In this document: positions 35,336-45,789 of the stretch, piece by piece
How positions within the stretch are numbered: position 1 is the first letter of the stretch
Layout: each line of letters starts with the position of its first letter
NCBI GenBank assembly: GCA_036674765.1
Contig: JARVKI010000045.1
Location: 248,001-312,000 of the forward strand
From: Seiridium cupressi
Lineage: Eukaryota > Ascomycota > Sordariomycetes > Amphisphaeriales > Sporocadaceae
Length of the DNA: 64,000 nucleotides
Direction of reading: 5' to 3'
Position numbers and translations under genes: made by a program
Notes under the pieces: generated by a model
What the model was told of the DNA's origin: nothing
Database searches by the model: none
Seen by the model: the letters and a program-made list of their open reading frames with translations, nothing else

Positions 35336-35635
35336 TTAATGGTGACACCCGAATGCCTTGACTGTCGCAATTTTCTCCATTAACAGAAACAGTGACCAAG
35401 ATGCCACCGTGGTGTCGTGTAAAAGAGCTTGCCAGGGGCTATCCGCTGGCGCAGCTAACTCCTCGATGTTATATTCATATATGTGATTGGCATCAGCCCA
35501 GTACTGCCATCGGTCTCCCGAATTATCACCAACCCGGTTAATTCGACCATGAATTCTACAGAGTTTGATACAGAGCCATTTACATATTGGTTCTGTGTCG
35601 CACCACGTCTCTTGTGACGGACAAGACAGAGACAT
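35336..35635 (-). pseudogene. Hypothetical gene fragment, C-terminal part only
   Basis: This frame ends at a TAA at 35336-35338 and shows normal codon use and amino-acid composition: GDRWQYWADANHIYEYNIEE, then SPWQALLHDTTVASWSLFLL and a Cys-His end. No domain is recognised. Going upstream it runs straight into the opposite-strand gene fragment at about 35570-35600 without a start codon, promoter or intron signal. It is therefore probably the truncated 3' end of a larger gene joined to foreign sequence. Confidence 0.4.
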
Positions 35636-36087
35636 TTGTTGACTGGGATGTCCAGATGCCTCCTGTTGTTCTTGGAGCTGGTGGCGGTGTTAGTGTGACA
35701 GTAGCTTCTGGGTGGTCGATCAGCAATGCTGTAACTGTTTCAGCCGGCCTCGATATCAAATTCATCAAGGACAGGCTGGGTGGGACTTTTGGCGTCAACT
35801 ATTCCCGAACCTGGACATCAACAACATCGCTGCAGTACACAACCTCTATCAAGGACGGCAGTGCTGGAGTATGGGTTACTCGGCCTTGGACGCACCGCAG
35901 ATATGGTCGTACATTCAACGGCTGCCCCGGTTCGCTTGTCCAGACTGGAACCTGGGTAGCGGATTCCCACGACGATGGGACCTATGACCATGCGAAATGG
36001 GTCTCGGGCTTTATCACCGCGTGTGTCAAACCAGCTCCGACTCAGGGAAAGCTCACTCGCTGCCACGGCGCAGGTTCGTTCATTTGA
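35569..36087 (+). pseudogene. Ser/Thr-rich beta-strand protein, 5'-truncated
   Basis: The frame is open from 35569 to a TGA at 36085-36087 with coding character: WSISNAVTVSAGLDIKFIKD, YSRTWTSTTSLQYTTSIKDG, then RRYGRTFNGCPGSLVQTG and TACVKP...CHGAG. The alternating Ser/Thr and hydrophobic residues suggest a beta-sandwich or pore-former-like secreted protein; paired cysteines near the C-terminus fit export. There is no ATG, and no signal peptide upstream: the sequence before it belongs to the opposite-strand fragment. I read it as the 3' part of a gene that lost its first exon(s). An unrecognised upstream exon is possible but none was found. Confidence 0.45.
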
Positions 36088-37112
36088 ATAATCACTGTCG
36101 AGCGACCGGGACTTTGGAGATACATCATTGGGTTTCTGATAGTTCTGATATTTGACTTTGTGATGCGCCACATAGTAGCAGATGGGTGTAGTTGGGTGAT
36201 CGTAGCCCCTTCGAGGCGACCACGATAATACAAGGAGAGGGCATTCATGGCCGTTTGTGTCACTAAAATGATTTTTAATCTGTATCTTGTGTTTTACTGT
36301 ACACATTGAATAGAAGGTCGTATCACTGTGATTTGATTTAGGGTTTCTATTGTCTAACTCATGATGTCCCCTGGTTAAGTTAAGGATTCTCTCCGTCGAG
36401 CCCTCGGCAGTAGAAGGTCTTGTTTATCAGTATAGACTATATCCTTAGTAAAGCACCAAACATATGGTAATTTATAGTACTTAAATTCTGACATGAGTAG
36501 AAAGATGTGTTCCGGTATTAAGAATTGTTCATATTTCAAAGCCGCTCTGTTCCGTGGTCGAGCATGGTTCTGGCCTCCCTAGTGTCCACTTCAAAGACCC
36601 GGAATTGAATTCTCAACTATGGAGGTCATGTCACCCGCAAACCTCTTGCAAGAGCCAAACTTGGGACAAAATCAGATATCTCAGTCTAGGACACGGGTCA
36701 GAGTTATAAACGTAAGATATACGTGTTTCTTGGACAATCGCTTCTGATCTGTAAAGTGGATTTCTTCAGCGTAGACTGTTAACTAGGATAGCCAATAAGA
36801 ACACGAATACGGAATGCTGACTACAAGTTGCTCCACCATTTTTGTGTAAGGGCCAGCATGATTGGACTTGGTATACATGAATGCAGGATCAGACAGAATT
36901 AAGCTACCCACCAAAGCTATCAGATGTTTCGATGTTTCGAAATAGAGGTAGAAAGGCCTGGCTAGTTGGGGTTGTCTAGGATCCGTTAGTATCTGGCTTT
37001 TCTCCTGAAGCTACTGACCTCTTCGTAATTTACTCAACTCTTCCCTCTTGATTTATCCTCCAGATCGTAATCCATCTTAAATTGCTCTTAATCACCCGTC
37101 ATTGAACGCATC
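36088..37112. other. Intergenic before the CYP51 pseudogene
   Basis: About 1 kb without a convincing gene. A short duplication GATGTTTC GATGTTTC occurs near 36923. The section before 37113 could be the former promoter of the P450. Confidence 0.45.
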
Positions 37113-38182
37113 ATGCTGGATTACAACACCGCAAATTCAATTGTTCGCTTCGTGGGCTACATCATGTGTGGACTCGTGGTCACGGTATTTGTTAACGTAC
37201 TCTGGCAACAGCTTCCGCGCAAGAGGTCAGAGCCGCCTCTGGTCTTCCATATGTTACCATTCTTTTGTAACGCCTTCTAATATGATACCGATCCTTGCAA
37301 CCTTTATAAGAATTGCCAGATAAAATACGGGGATGTCTTCACATTTATTCTTTTCGGCAAGAAGATGACAGTGTATTTGGGCGTCGACGGCAATGAATTC
37401 ATCCTTAAAGGCAAGCTACAAGACGTCCATGCCGAGGAAATCTATTCACCATTAACCACTCCGGTATTCGGTAGCGGCATTATCTACGATTGTCCAAATT
37501 CAAAGCAGATAGAACAGAAGAAGTTCGTCAAATTCAGCCTCACCCAAGTTGCTCTTGAGTCATACGTCCCCCTCATCGAGACCGAAGTCCTCGACTATCT
37601 TAAGTCTCATGTCAAAGGTCCGAAGGGAAGACTGAATATATACAATCATGTCCGAAATCACTATATTCACTCAACAAGCTACCATTTCTGAAGAACGTTG
37701 TAAAGGAGACTCTGCGAGTCCATTCCTCCATCCAGTCTCTCATGGGTAAAGTCATGAAACCTTTACAGGTACCTAACAGCGAGTATGCCATTACTCCTGA
37801 CACGATACTGGTGACATCGCCCATCGTATCGCATCTAAGCGAAGGGTATGTCCCTACGCCGAGGTCTGGGATCCTCATCGCTGGGACGATCGGGTGGAGA
37901 CGGAAGCAGAAGAAGATATCGTCGACTACGGCTATGGTGCTATGAAAAAAAGGAACTAGAAATTCTTACTTGCCCTTTGGAGCTGACCGTCACCGCTGCA
38001 TCGGAGAGAAATTTGCTTACGTCAATTTTGTCACTATTATCCTTACAATGGTCCGGAATTTGAAGCTTAGCACACTCGATGGTAAATCTTCGATACCGCC
38101 TCCAGACTGTTCTTCTCTGTTTTTTCCGCCTCCGCTGTCTGCAGAGATTCTCTGGGAACGTCGTTCGTCCGATTGTATTTGA
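37113..38182 (+). pseudogene. cyp51: CYP51 (lanosterol 14-alpha-demethylase) pseudogene
   Basis: CYP51 sections are recognisable in order: the N-terminal membrane anchor from the ATG at 37113, [40 protein letters not shown] and [12 protein letters not shown] jump at about 37688 leads to the K-helix (KETLR, the ExxR motif), then the heme-binding loop PFGADRHRCIGEKFAYVN and the C-terminus. Lesions include an in-frame TAA at 37278-37280 (codon 56), a frameshift near 37645, an internal deletion of more than 100 residues at about 37688, and further frameshifts near 37850 and 37945. It cannot make an enzyme. Functional CYP51 removes the sterol 14-alpha methyl group in the ER and is the azole target; this is a dead extra paralogue. 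Confidence 0.88.
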
Positions 38183-38590
38183 GTTAAAGAGAGGCAACTT
38201 TTCAGATTTCTAACAAAGGTTAGTGTTATGCAGAAATATCTTGCGCGTATTATGCAACTAGGCATATCACGAATTCAAGATACCATCTACAATAATTTCC
38301 AAAGTAATAATTGTTGATAATATCAAACCTGCTGACAATTATCTATAAGCTGAAAGTTGAGAGTGGTATAAAACTACGACGGTAGAGACCTTGGCATTGC
38401 TATAATAACCAAAGCCTGCCATTCTCTAGATCCGGTTCGCACCACTTTATTATGAGGGCTATGCCCGCAATTCAACCCTCTCTCCGAGCATCCAGCTCCG
38501 TAGATTCATTGAGTGCCGATCATGGCCATAACCTTGACAGCCCTCGTTCTCGTTGTCCAATCCGAATCCTTTCTGCGGCTATACACATGC
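38183..38590. other. Intergenic between CYP51 pseudogene and siderophore transporter
   Basis: 408 bp of 3' flank for both genes; nothing else seen. Confidence 0.5.
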
Positions 38591-40504
38591 TTAGAATAAC
38601 ATGCCCTTGACTTGCGCAACCTTTTTGAGATCGATATTTCTTATCAGGAGCATCCAAATGAGCGCCAGGCTCATGACTCCAACTCCAGCAGCAAGCATTC
38701 TTGTTTGAGCATAGCCATATGCATCTTGTATTGCCACTCTAGCTTCAGTTCCGACAGCGTAGCTTAGCTGGATATCAATATCCTCATAAATGGCGTCCAA
38801 GTTTGGTAGTTCGTCGGCTGGCAGATACCTTGCAAGGGCATCTTGGAACGTGTTTGTCCATATCGCGCCAGAGATGGTGTTTCCCATAGCATCACCAACA
38901 GTTCCAACGACGTTGAGCAGAGCAAGGACTGTGGCGATGTGCTGGTGGTCAACAGCAGCCAGAATAGCCAGCTGCTCGATGATGATGAAGATACTTCCAC
39001 CGATGGAAATGAAGACCTGGCACATGACAAGGAACCCTACGGACTGATTAGGTCGTCGGAAGTAGATCATCAAGCCTTGTGCGAAGATATAGAGCGGAAC
39101 AGCGATGTATAGAAGCCACTTGAATCGGCCAGTTTTGCTGATGAGGACTCCGATGATAAGCAAAAGCACGCCAGAAACCACATCAAAAGTGTTGCTGACG
39201 TATCCGGCTTCGGACGGGCTCAAATCGTTGACCACCTGTAAGAACGAGGTAAAGTAGTTGGCCCAGCAGTAATACGAGATCTGGTATGTTGCATCCAGCA
39301 AACATGCGCCAATCACAGTCCGGTTCTTGATCAGACCAAATTTGAGCATTGGCACTGGCGCCACAAATGTCTCGTAAATAATGAACACGAAGAGCATGAC
39401 GAACCCAACCACGATCATGGCAATAATGTATCCCGATGACCAGCCGTCGGGCGCAGAGTCAGCGATATCGAACGGGAGCAGGAATATAACCAGGCCGACA
39501 GAGAATAAGAAAACACCGAGCACTGATATAATTTAGCATTCCATCTCATTGATCTCAACACTTGCATGACTTACCGTCAAACTCCACAATGTAAAACCAG
39601 ATACTCGCAAGTATGCCCCGGTTGTTCTTCTCCCTGACTACAGCGCCCTGCTTTTGAGCTTTTCGAAGGTTGAACTTCAACACAAAAAACAACGGTGAAG
39701 CTACTACCGGAAAGATAATGGCGAAGGCGCCGAAACCCCATCGCCAGCTCACATCGTTCAAGAAATCCTCCGCCGCTTTAGGGCCTGCAAAAGCCGTAAT
39801 GATGTATGGTGAAGACGTAAAAGCATACGCTAAGCCTCGATTCTTCAGCTTGGACGCATCGGCAGTGATGACGTCTACGCAATACGTCATGCCTCCGAAA
39901 CCAATGGAGTAAAATACCTGGTGACGCAGATCGTCAATCCCGAATTCTGACTCAGGGGAATTTCTGAATGGAGAGGTGAGACTTACGTATGCGGCACAGA
40001 ATGTGGCAAGACCATTGCTCACCGCCATGAGGATAAGGCCCAGAGTTGCAAAAAACGTCATGGCGGCGAATCCCTCCGCTCGGCCCCAAACATCAAGGAC
40101 CTTAGCCAATGGAATATAAACTGCTGCTGACAAAGCATACGCGACAACGTATATGACTGTCAAAAGCGAGTGCGTTTCGAAGTCGCTGGTCGCGTATGGA
40201 ATCAGGGTCCCGAGAATCGTTGACTGGAAAGCATTGACAAAATAGAGGAACCAGATACTACGACCCAAGATTAGCCCCAGGCTGCACCAGCAAATTTATA
40301 GAGTGATCCGGGAGTACCGTACTTCACGAAGACTGCGATGAGCGCATTCCTAGACCAACTCAAAGTAACTGCTTCAACATCTTGAACACCACGTTGCGTC
40401 TCGGGATTGGGGAGTTCCAACTCTGGTTTCTCAATCTCGGGCTCAGCAGTGTTGATGGCACCGTCAGTCGTATCAGTCGTCTTGTTCTCCGCTATCTCGT
40501 TCAT
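38591..40504 (-). CDS. MFS siderophore-iron transporter (575 aa)
   Basis: Exons on the complement are 40323-40504, 39987-40257, 39575-39917 and 38591-39522, giving 575 residues; introns are 65, 69 and 52 bp. The charged N-terminus is followed by about 14 membrane spans, as in the SIT/ARN/Mir siderophore transporter family. Family blocks are NIWFLYFVNAFQSTILGTLI, VYIPLAKVLDVWGRAEGFAA, ADASKLKNRGLAYAFTSSPY and the late TNTFQDALARYLPADELPNL. It should import ferric hydroxamate siderophores at the plasma membrane by proton symport. It diverges from a SidJ-like esterase gene, and two SreA-type GATA sites lie in the shared upstream region, so iron repression is likely. Confidence 0.87.
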
Positions 40505-40986
40505 GGCGGCAAAGTCTCAGTTGTTGTTCCACGTTGAATATGGCGGATTGGCAGAGTAGATGCGCACGGGGTTAGCCAGGATATAAATCATGTCTTTTGC
40601 TAGGATCCTCTGGGGACGTGTGGGCCATAGATTTGCCAAGGCTTACAGATCTCCGAGCTCGGATGGTTGCTATAGAAAGCAAGTTGGGGCTCTGGTCGGC
40701 CGCTGTTGCCGGTCTGGCTTCAAGCTTTCTCTCTGGACCATACGATAATAAGTCGGTAAACATGTGAAAAACTTTTCCCTCCATTGCTTGCTAGCCCTGT
40801 ATAGTCTCTTCTTCGAGCATTACCAAGATTTAGCGCATATAATTCTCGGAAGGATTAGTTCGGAGCCGAGCCAAGAGGCGCAATACATAAGTAGAACTAG
40901 AATCCAGAAGAGAGAAAAGTGTGGAAATTCCGACTGCCAGCTAGAACGAATGAGGGCTATCCTTTGCTTCCCGGGAACGAGGAATC

Positions 40987-40995
40987 TTATCAGAT
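40987..40995 (-). promoter_or_regulatory. SreA-type GATA site ATCTGATAA
   Basis: The + strand reads TTATCAGAT, the complement of ATCTGATAA. It exactly matches ATCWGATAA, the extended site known for fungal iron-repressing GATA factors (SreA/SRE type). It lies about 480 bp upstream of the transporter ATG in its orientation. Confidence 0.55.
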
Positions 40996-41426
40996 CCGTC
41001 TTGCCAAGAAGCTAGCACAGTGCTAGGTTGGAGAGCTGGTGGCAGATCAGTGCGCTCGCTTAGGGTCCATCATGCCACTTGTAAATTTACTTGCTACGTA
41101 GTAGATGTTGGCGCCATTTGAATGCAGGTCTTCTGATTTCAGTACAGTTGCGCCGGTGCCATGATTTATGATGAAAAGCAAAGCTTTCCAGGTAGCGATG
41201 TTCAACCGGATTAGTCACCGGCCTCCTGGCACTGTATCACGTCGCATAGGATGAAGTTCTCGAAGCAAAGTTTGCTTGGTCTTCAAGCTTTTGCCAAACG
41301 CTTGTCGCAAAAAATCACAGAAGCAAGATTACCTCGGATATCGCCTGTCGCTCACAGGGATGCTCCGTGGGCCACACGTTCAGGGTTCAACGGTGATCCT
41401 TTCAATGGGGCGGCGCTTTTAGTACA

Positions 41427-41435
41427 ATCTGATAA
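41427..41435 (+). promoter_or_regulatory. SreA-type GATA site ATCTGATAA
   Basis: A second exact ATCWGATAA match, about 840 bp upstream of the SidJ-like esterase and in its orientation. Confidence 0.5.
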
Positions 41436-42273
41436 GATCAAATTTCTGCACCGGAGTGGATCTCGACGCAAACGGGATTCCCGCAATTGGGTTGAAGGCC
41501 GAAATGTTTACGTACAGCCTCTCGACTGAACCACCCGAACGGATTCTTTCGGCGTACCTAGACCTTGTTGTCCAATGAGAGTGCCACCGGGGCCAGCCTA
41601 GTAAGGCTGGATCCGGCCAGTCCCTCCGCCATCCACTTCCCAGATGATGGAGTGCTTGGGCCAAGCCCTCCCAAAATATCTGCACACATGCCTTGAGCAG
41701 CTCGTCTCACAGCGTGGACGACGAGTCATTGATCGAGCCATAGACCTTCCAAGTCACGGAGCGTCATCACGCAGGTTTTGGGCGTCAAGCGTGTGATCCA
41801 AGAGCCCGCGTGATCCAACTCAACCATCCAGTCATGGAAGAACAGCCATCTTAAAATTCGGGAAGGATTGATACGAGTCGGTAAAGAGAGAAAACTGAAC
41901 GTCGGAGCTTGTCTCCATGCTGGACTCGCCCTAGACGATGAAAACCGGCGTCGGCCGTTCTCGCAACGTGTGCCGACCGGGATAATAACAACAACACCAG
42001 CTACCTAGACCACTCCCAAAGCTCCAACCTACAAGCACGCAAATTCGAGTTTTGGAAGCCAATCAGGTTGTGCAAGAGAATCTGATTAGATTGTTGCCCT
42101 GATAACAGAAGATTTCGTGGGCGCTTTCATTGGCGCTATTGTAGTCACCCCTGCTGATTATGGGATTCAGAACGTGTGGAACCGATTTTTCGTGCAAAGG
42201 TGTAGACCCGCTGTACTTGGGTAGTAACGTGATGCACAAACTTACTGTCCACCATCACGGCCTCACCTGAAAG

Positions 42274-43470
42274 ATGTCCGAAGAAATCTGCATCAGTCCC
42301 GGGATTTCTCTAGGACTCAATATTCATCTGCCCGTCAGCATGGGATCCAAGTTCTGGCCCAAATGGGGCTTACCAGGTATTCTGCATCACTACGTACGTT
42401 ATTTCTCTCTGTATGGAACGTGTCCTGTGACTGGAAATACCACAGTGACTGACGTCTACCACCTCAAGACCGAGAGCCTCGTCACGTTCGAATACACTTC
42501 GCATGCGACTAGCCAGCCTCATAGCATCATATTCGTTGGGGGCTTGAGCGATGGGCTCGGTACATCATCCTTCACATCTGATATTGTGGAGGCTTTGCAA
42601 GGAACTCGATGGTCATTCTTCACGCTGAATCTCACTTCATCCTATCAGTCATGGGGTCTTGGGCATCTAGACAGGGACACCGACGAGATTGCGCAATGCA
42701 TACGATATGTCATGGAGTACAAGACAGCTATATTTGGCGGAGATGCCAAGGTCGTTCTTGTGGGCCATTCCACCGGGAGCCAGTGCGTACTGCATTACCT
42801 GTGCCAGCCAAACCCCCATACGAGTGTTCCAGTTTTTGATCCCGATCTCGAACACGAGAGACGCCTTGCAGTAGACGGAGCAATCATGCTAGCACCAATC
42901 TCAGACAGGGAAGCCATCCACTCGGTCCTCGACGAGGGAATTGGGGATAACTCCGCCGGGGAGTGTCGTAAAGTGTACGACGAGTTGATAGGAATCGCCA
43001 AGAAAGCGATTTGCCAGGACAAAAAGTGGGATACCATCTTACCCTTGTCTCTGACGTCTCAGCTCGGTTACGGGCCTACCACTCCCATCAGTGCTAGACG
43101 CTTTCTTAGCCTCGCCAGTCCAGATAGCCCTCAGTCTCCTGGAGAAGATGATTATTTCAGTGCGGATCTCAGCGATGAACAGCTTTCAACCACTTTCGGG
43201 GCAATACAGCAGAGGGCCTTGCTGAAAAATAAGTTGATGGTTGCACCTTCAGGTGCGGATCAAGCAGTGCCGGCGTGGATTGACAAGGAAAGGAACCTCT
43301 CCCGGTGGGAAACATCAACCGATCACAACGGCAAGTTTCGCTTTTGGGACCAAAAGCACAGTGGAGTGATCCCCGGTGCTTCTCATGCGTTCAGCAATGA
43401 TGATCAAGCTGAGCCACGGAGGATTCTTGCCGAAAGAGTCATAAGTTTTTTACAAATCATTGAAAGCTGA
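42274..43470 (+). CDS. SidJ-like siderophore esterase, DUF1749 alpha/beta-hydrolase
   Basis: The frame is open for 398 codons, but a 75-bp in-frame intron at 42394-42468 (GTACGT...CAAG) is likely; its removal joins GILHHY to TESLVTFEYTS as in relatives and leaves 373 residues. DUF1749 features are SIIFVGGLSDGLGTSSF (oxyanion region), the nucleophile elbow VLVGHSTGSQ with the serine, MLAPISDREA, and SGADQAVP with the acid, then a late His in GASHAF. The family includes A. fumigatus SidJ, which hydrolyses fusarinine-type siderophores inside the cell to release iron. The divergent siderophore transporter supports that role. The ATG at 42274 is used; the Met at MGSKFWPKWG is an alternative start. 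Confidence 0.8.
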   Translation: MSEEICISPGISLGLNIHLPVSMGSKFWPKWGLPGILHHYVRYFSLYGTCPVTGNTTVTDVYHLKTESLVTFEYTSHATSQPHSIIFVGGLSDGLGTSSFTSDIVEALQGTRWSFFTLNLTSSYQSWGLGHLDRDTDEIAQCIRYVMEYKTAIFGGDAKVVLVGHSTGSQCVLHYLCQPNPHTSVPVFDPDLEHERRLAVDGAIMLAPISDREAIHSVLDEGIGDNSAGECRKVYDELIGIAKKAICQDKKWDTILPLSLTSQLGYGPTTPISARRFLSLASPDSPQSPGEDDYFSADLSDEQLSTTFGAIQQRALLKNKLMVAPSGADQAVPAWIDKERNLSRWETSTDHNGKFRFWDQKHSGVIPGASHAFSNDDQAEPRRILAERVISFLQIIES

Positions 43471-44401
43471 TAGCAATTTATCATAACGAGAATTATATCG
43501 TTGATATCATCGATTTGGGGTTCGAGTAGACGTGGGAGGAACAAAACGGACTGGGGTTGCTGAGACTGTTTGCCGCTTCGACTGCATCAACCCCAAAATC
43601 CAATTCTTTATCGAGTAAAGGATGAAGAAAATTGATTCAAGTTTGTGTTTCATTCGAAACCGCTGTCGCGCTGTTTAGTGGAGTTTGCAGCCTGCGGTAA
43701 CATCATTGGCAGCCTCGCCGCTACTTGCCCAGTCAATCGGTTCACGCCAGAACATGGTATAGGCAAAGTCCATCTTATAGGAGGATTTACCAGACAGCAA
43801 TATATCACGGTAGTGAAGTGTTCCATTACTCAAGCTCGACAACTACTTAATCTTTTGGTGTACTACTATGGTGTACTACTATCCTGCAAATTATACATTA
43901 TACGACCTGGTTGATTGGATTCCCACTGCTCATGGTGGCAGACACTGGACTTTGAAAATCAATATCATTTGAAAAGTGCCACAGACCATGATCAAGTCAA
44001 GGACAACTCTTCCAACATTATATTATACTATGGACATGTGCTGGAGTGGTTGCCTACAATTATGGACCATGGCGTGGGCCTATCTCATTGAATACATATA
44101 CGCGACTTTCAACCTTGCTACCACGTCCTTGGCTACAGTGTCACTATAAAGAATATTTAGTGCAATTTACCGGCTGAGAACTATGGAATAACTTTAACTT
44201 TAATCTGGCACAATTTCCATCCCGAATTTTACCTCCATACAAGCTACAGTTAACAGTCAACCTCAACACATACTTGTTATAGAAGTTGGGACGATCAAGT
44301 AGTTATTTAGGTTTACCCTATATATTATACGTATGAGTGCATCATATGCGGAATGGATACAATACAATTGAACTCGGAAACATAACCCGACATCGTGTTA
44401 C
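43471..44401. other. Intergenic after the esterase gene
   Basis: 931 bp. It contains a perfect 13-bp tandem duplication (GGTGTACTACTAT twice, about 43857-43882). No gene seen. Confidence 0.5.
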
Positions 44402-45789
44402 TTATTGAACTCTGTGCTTATGCAGCAACTCACGCACCCTCTCAACTTCTAAAGATTTGTGTAAAGTCCCGTCAACGGCCTTGATGTCTTCACCTTGACA
44501 TAAAGAGTTTAGAATGGCCTCTTCCGTTGCCTCGGCTGTTGCCACAAAGAGAGCGTCAATCGAACTATGCACAACTGTCTCAATAGTCTGTGTCTCTACA
44601 GAACGTCGAAACCCCGCGCCACTAACTTGTCCGGCAGGGGCTGAAGGTCGGCCGCCTGCGGTGCTGACAGTGTGTGGATCAGGTCTTTGCCACTGATGCT
44701 TCATCAAAACCTGTGGCGCACATTGTTCCGAGCTCGATAGTGCGATGATGATGTCGCCTGAGGAGTTATATCCTGTTCCCAGACCACCGACAGCCGAGAC
44801 GCCCAGCGAAGCACGGGCGGCAATTCGCTTCAGCTGATGTGGCAGCAAAGGTGCATTGGTAACAACGCAGACGAGAATGCCTAAATTTGTATGAACACCG
44901 AGCTCAAAAAGTTATTATAGAAGAAGGAACAGGCTAGACGTACTGCCTTCAGACCCTGTTCGGTCTGTACGGTCCGGTATATCGGTGATTTCGCCTTGCG
45001 CATTCTGCACCTCGTCGCGGATTAGTAGTTTCCCAATAGGCACACCGCCAATGTGCAGCATTGACTTCTGTCCGTAGTTGGTCTGCACCAGCACTCCCAC
45101 AACGAAATCCTCATTGTCTTCTCCCGCCCTGGGCACAAGACGGCTGCTGGTGCCGGTGCCTCCTTTATGGCCCATGCACAGCATACCGGCCCCACCACCA
45201 TGGCCTCCCTCGCGAACCTGCGGACTTTGGCCGGCATCTTTGATCGCTTCAATGATCTGATCGTAGCTCATCGTTGACTTGAAAGCGTGGATATCAGTGT
45301 TGCCGCCACCCCATGTCTCGCCGACTACTGGCCAGCCATGATGAGAATACATGGCCTCGACACTCTCATTTAACTTGCGAGACGTCTCGAAGCTATAATT
45401 CGTGAGTGCTTGATAGACTGCTCCGCAAGACATTGAATCCGTAAAGGCGACCGGCTAAATCAGTGCAATCAGTTAGTTAGTGGAAATTGATGAAAACTTA
45501 ATTTGGTGACACATACCGAACTCGTGAATCCCCAATCTTGGATGAAATGAGTTCCGGTCATCTCACCTCCACCGTTCAGAGTATGGATTGCGGCATACGA
45601 GGGCTGAAGCCGTGTCCCCTCTGCACCACGAGGATAAATTAAAGTCACGCCGACGTGAATGCCCTCTTCGTCGTTGTGGATGGTCTTCTGGCCAACTTGC
45701 ACTCCAGGAACGTCCAATATGGAGTTCTGGGCGCCTGGAGTATAATAACCTGGGCCGTAGCCAAGATCCCGAATGCGGGGACGAACCAT
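44402..45789 (-). CDS. DmpA/P1-family N-terminal-nucleophile aminopeptidase, peptidase S58 (420 aa)
   Basis: Exons on the complement are 45517-45789, 44944-45454 and 44402-44880, giving 420 residues. Hallmarks of the family are an N-terminal VRPRIRDLGYGPGYYTPGAQ, NSILDVPGVQVG, LNGGGEMTG, then GEGWGGG-like ETWGGGNTDIH, and the self-cleavage site EGS-ILVCVVTNAPLLPHQLKR. The nucleophile is Ser262; its AGC codon is split by the 63-bp second intron (A|GC). Members cut their own chain before this Ser to form two subunits and then remove N-terminal residues from L-, D- or beta-peptides. The natural substrate in fungi is unsettled. It lies 0.9 kb from the SidJ-like esterase on the other strand. Confidence 0.88.

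Larger units (their letters stand above)
40505..42273. promoter_or_regulatory. Divergent upstream region of siderophore transporter and esterase
   Basis: About 1.77 kb between the two start codons. It includes two exact ATCTGATAA matches (40987-40995 on -, 41427-41435 on +). Open frames near 41251-41685 overlap on both strands, have no domain and are not called. Confidence 0.55.

Noticed and set aside
35580..35798. Minus-strand frame opposite the beta-strand-rich fragment
   Set aside because: It is the shadow of the plus-strand coding sequence, as shown by its proline/threonine-biased composition.
41251..41685. Overlapping open frames on both strands between the siderophore genes
   Set aside because: No family resemblance, no start context and mutual overlap; treated as upstream regulatory DNA.
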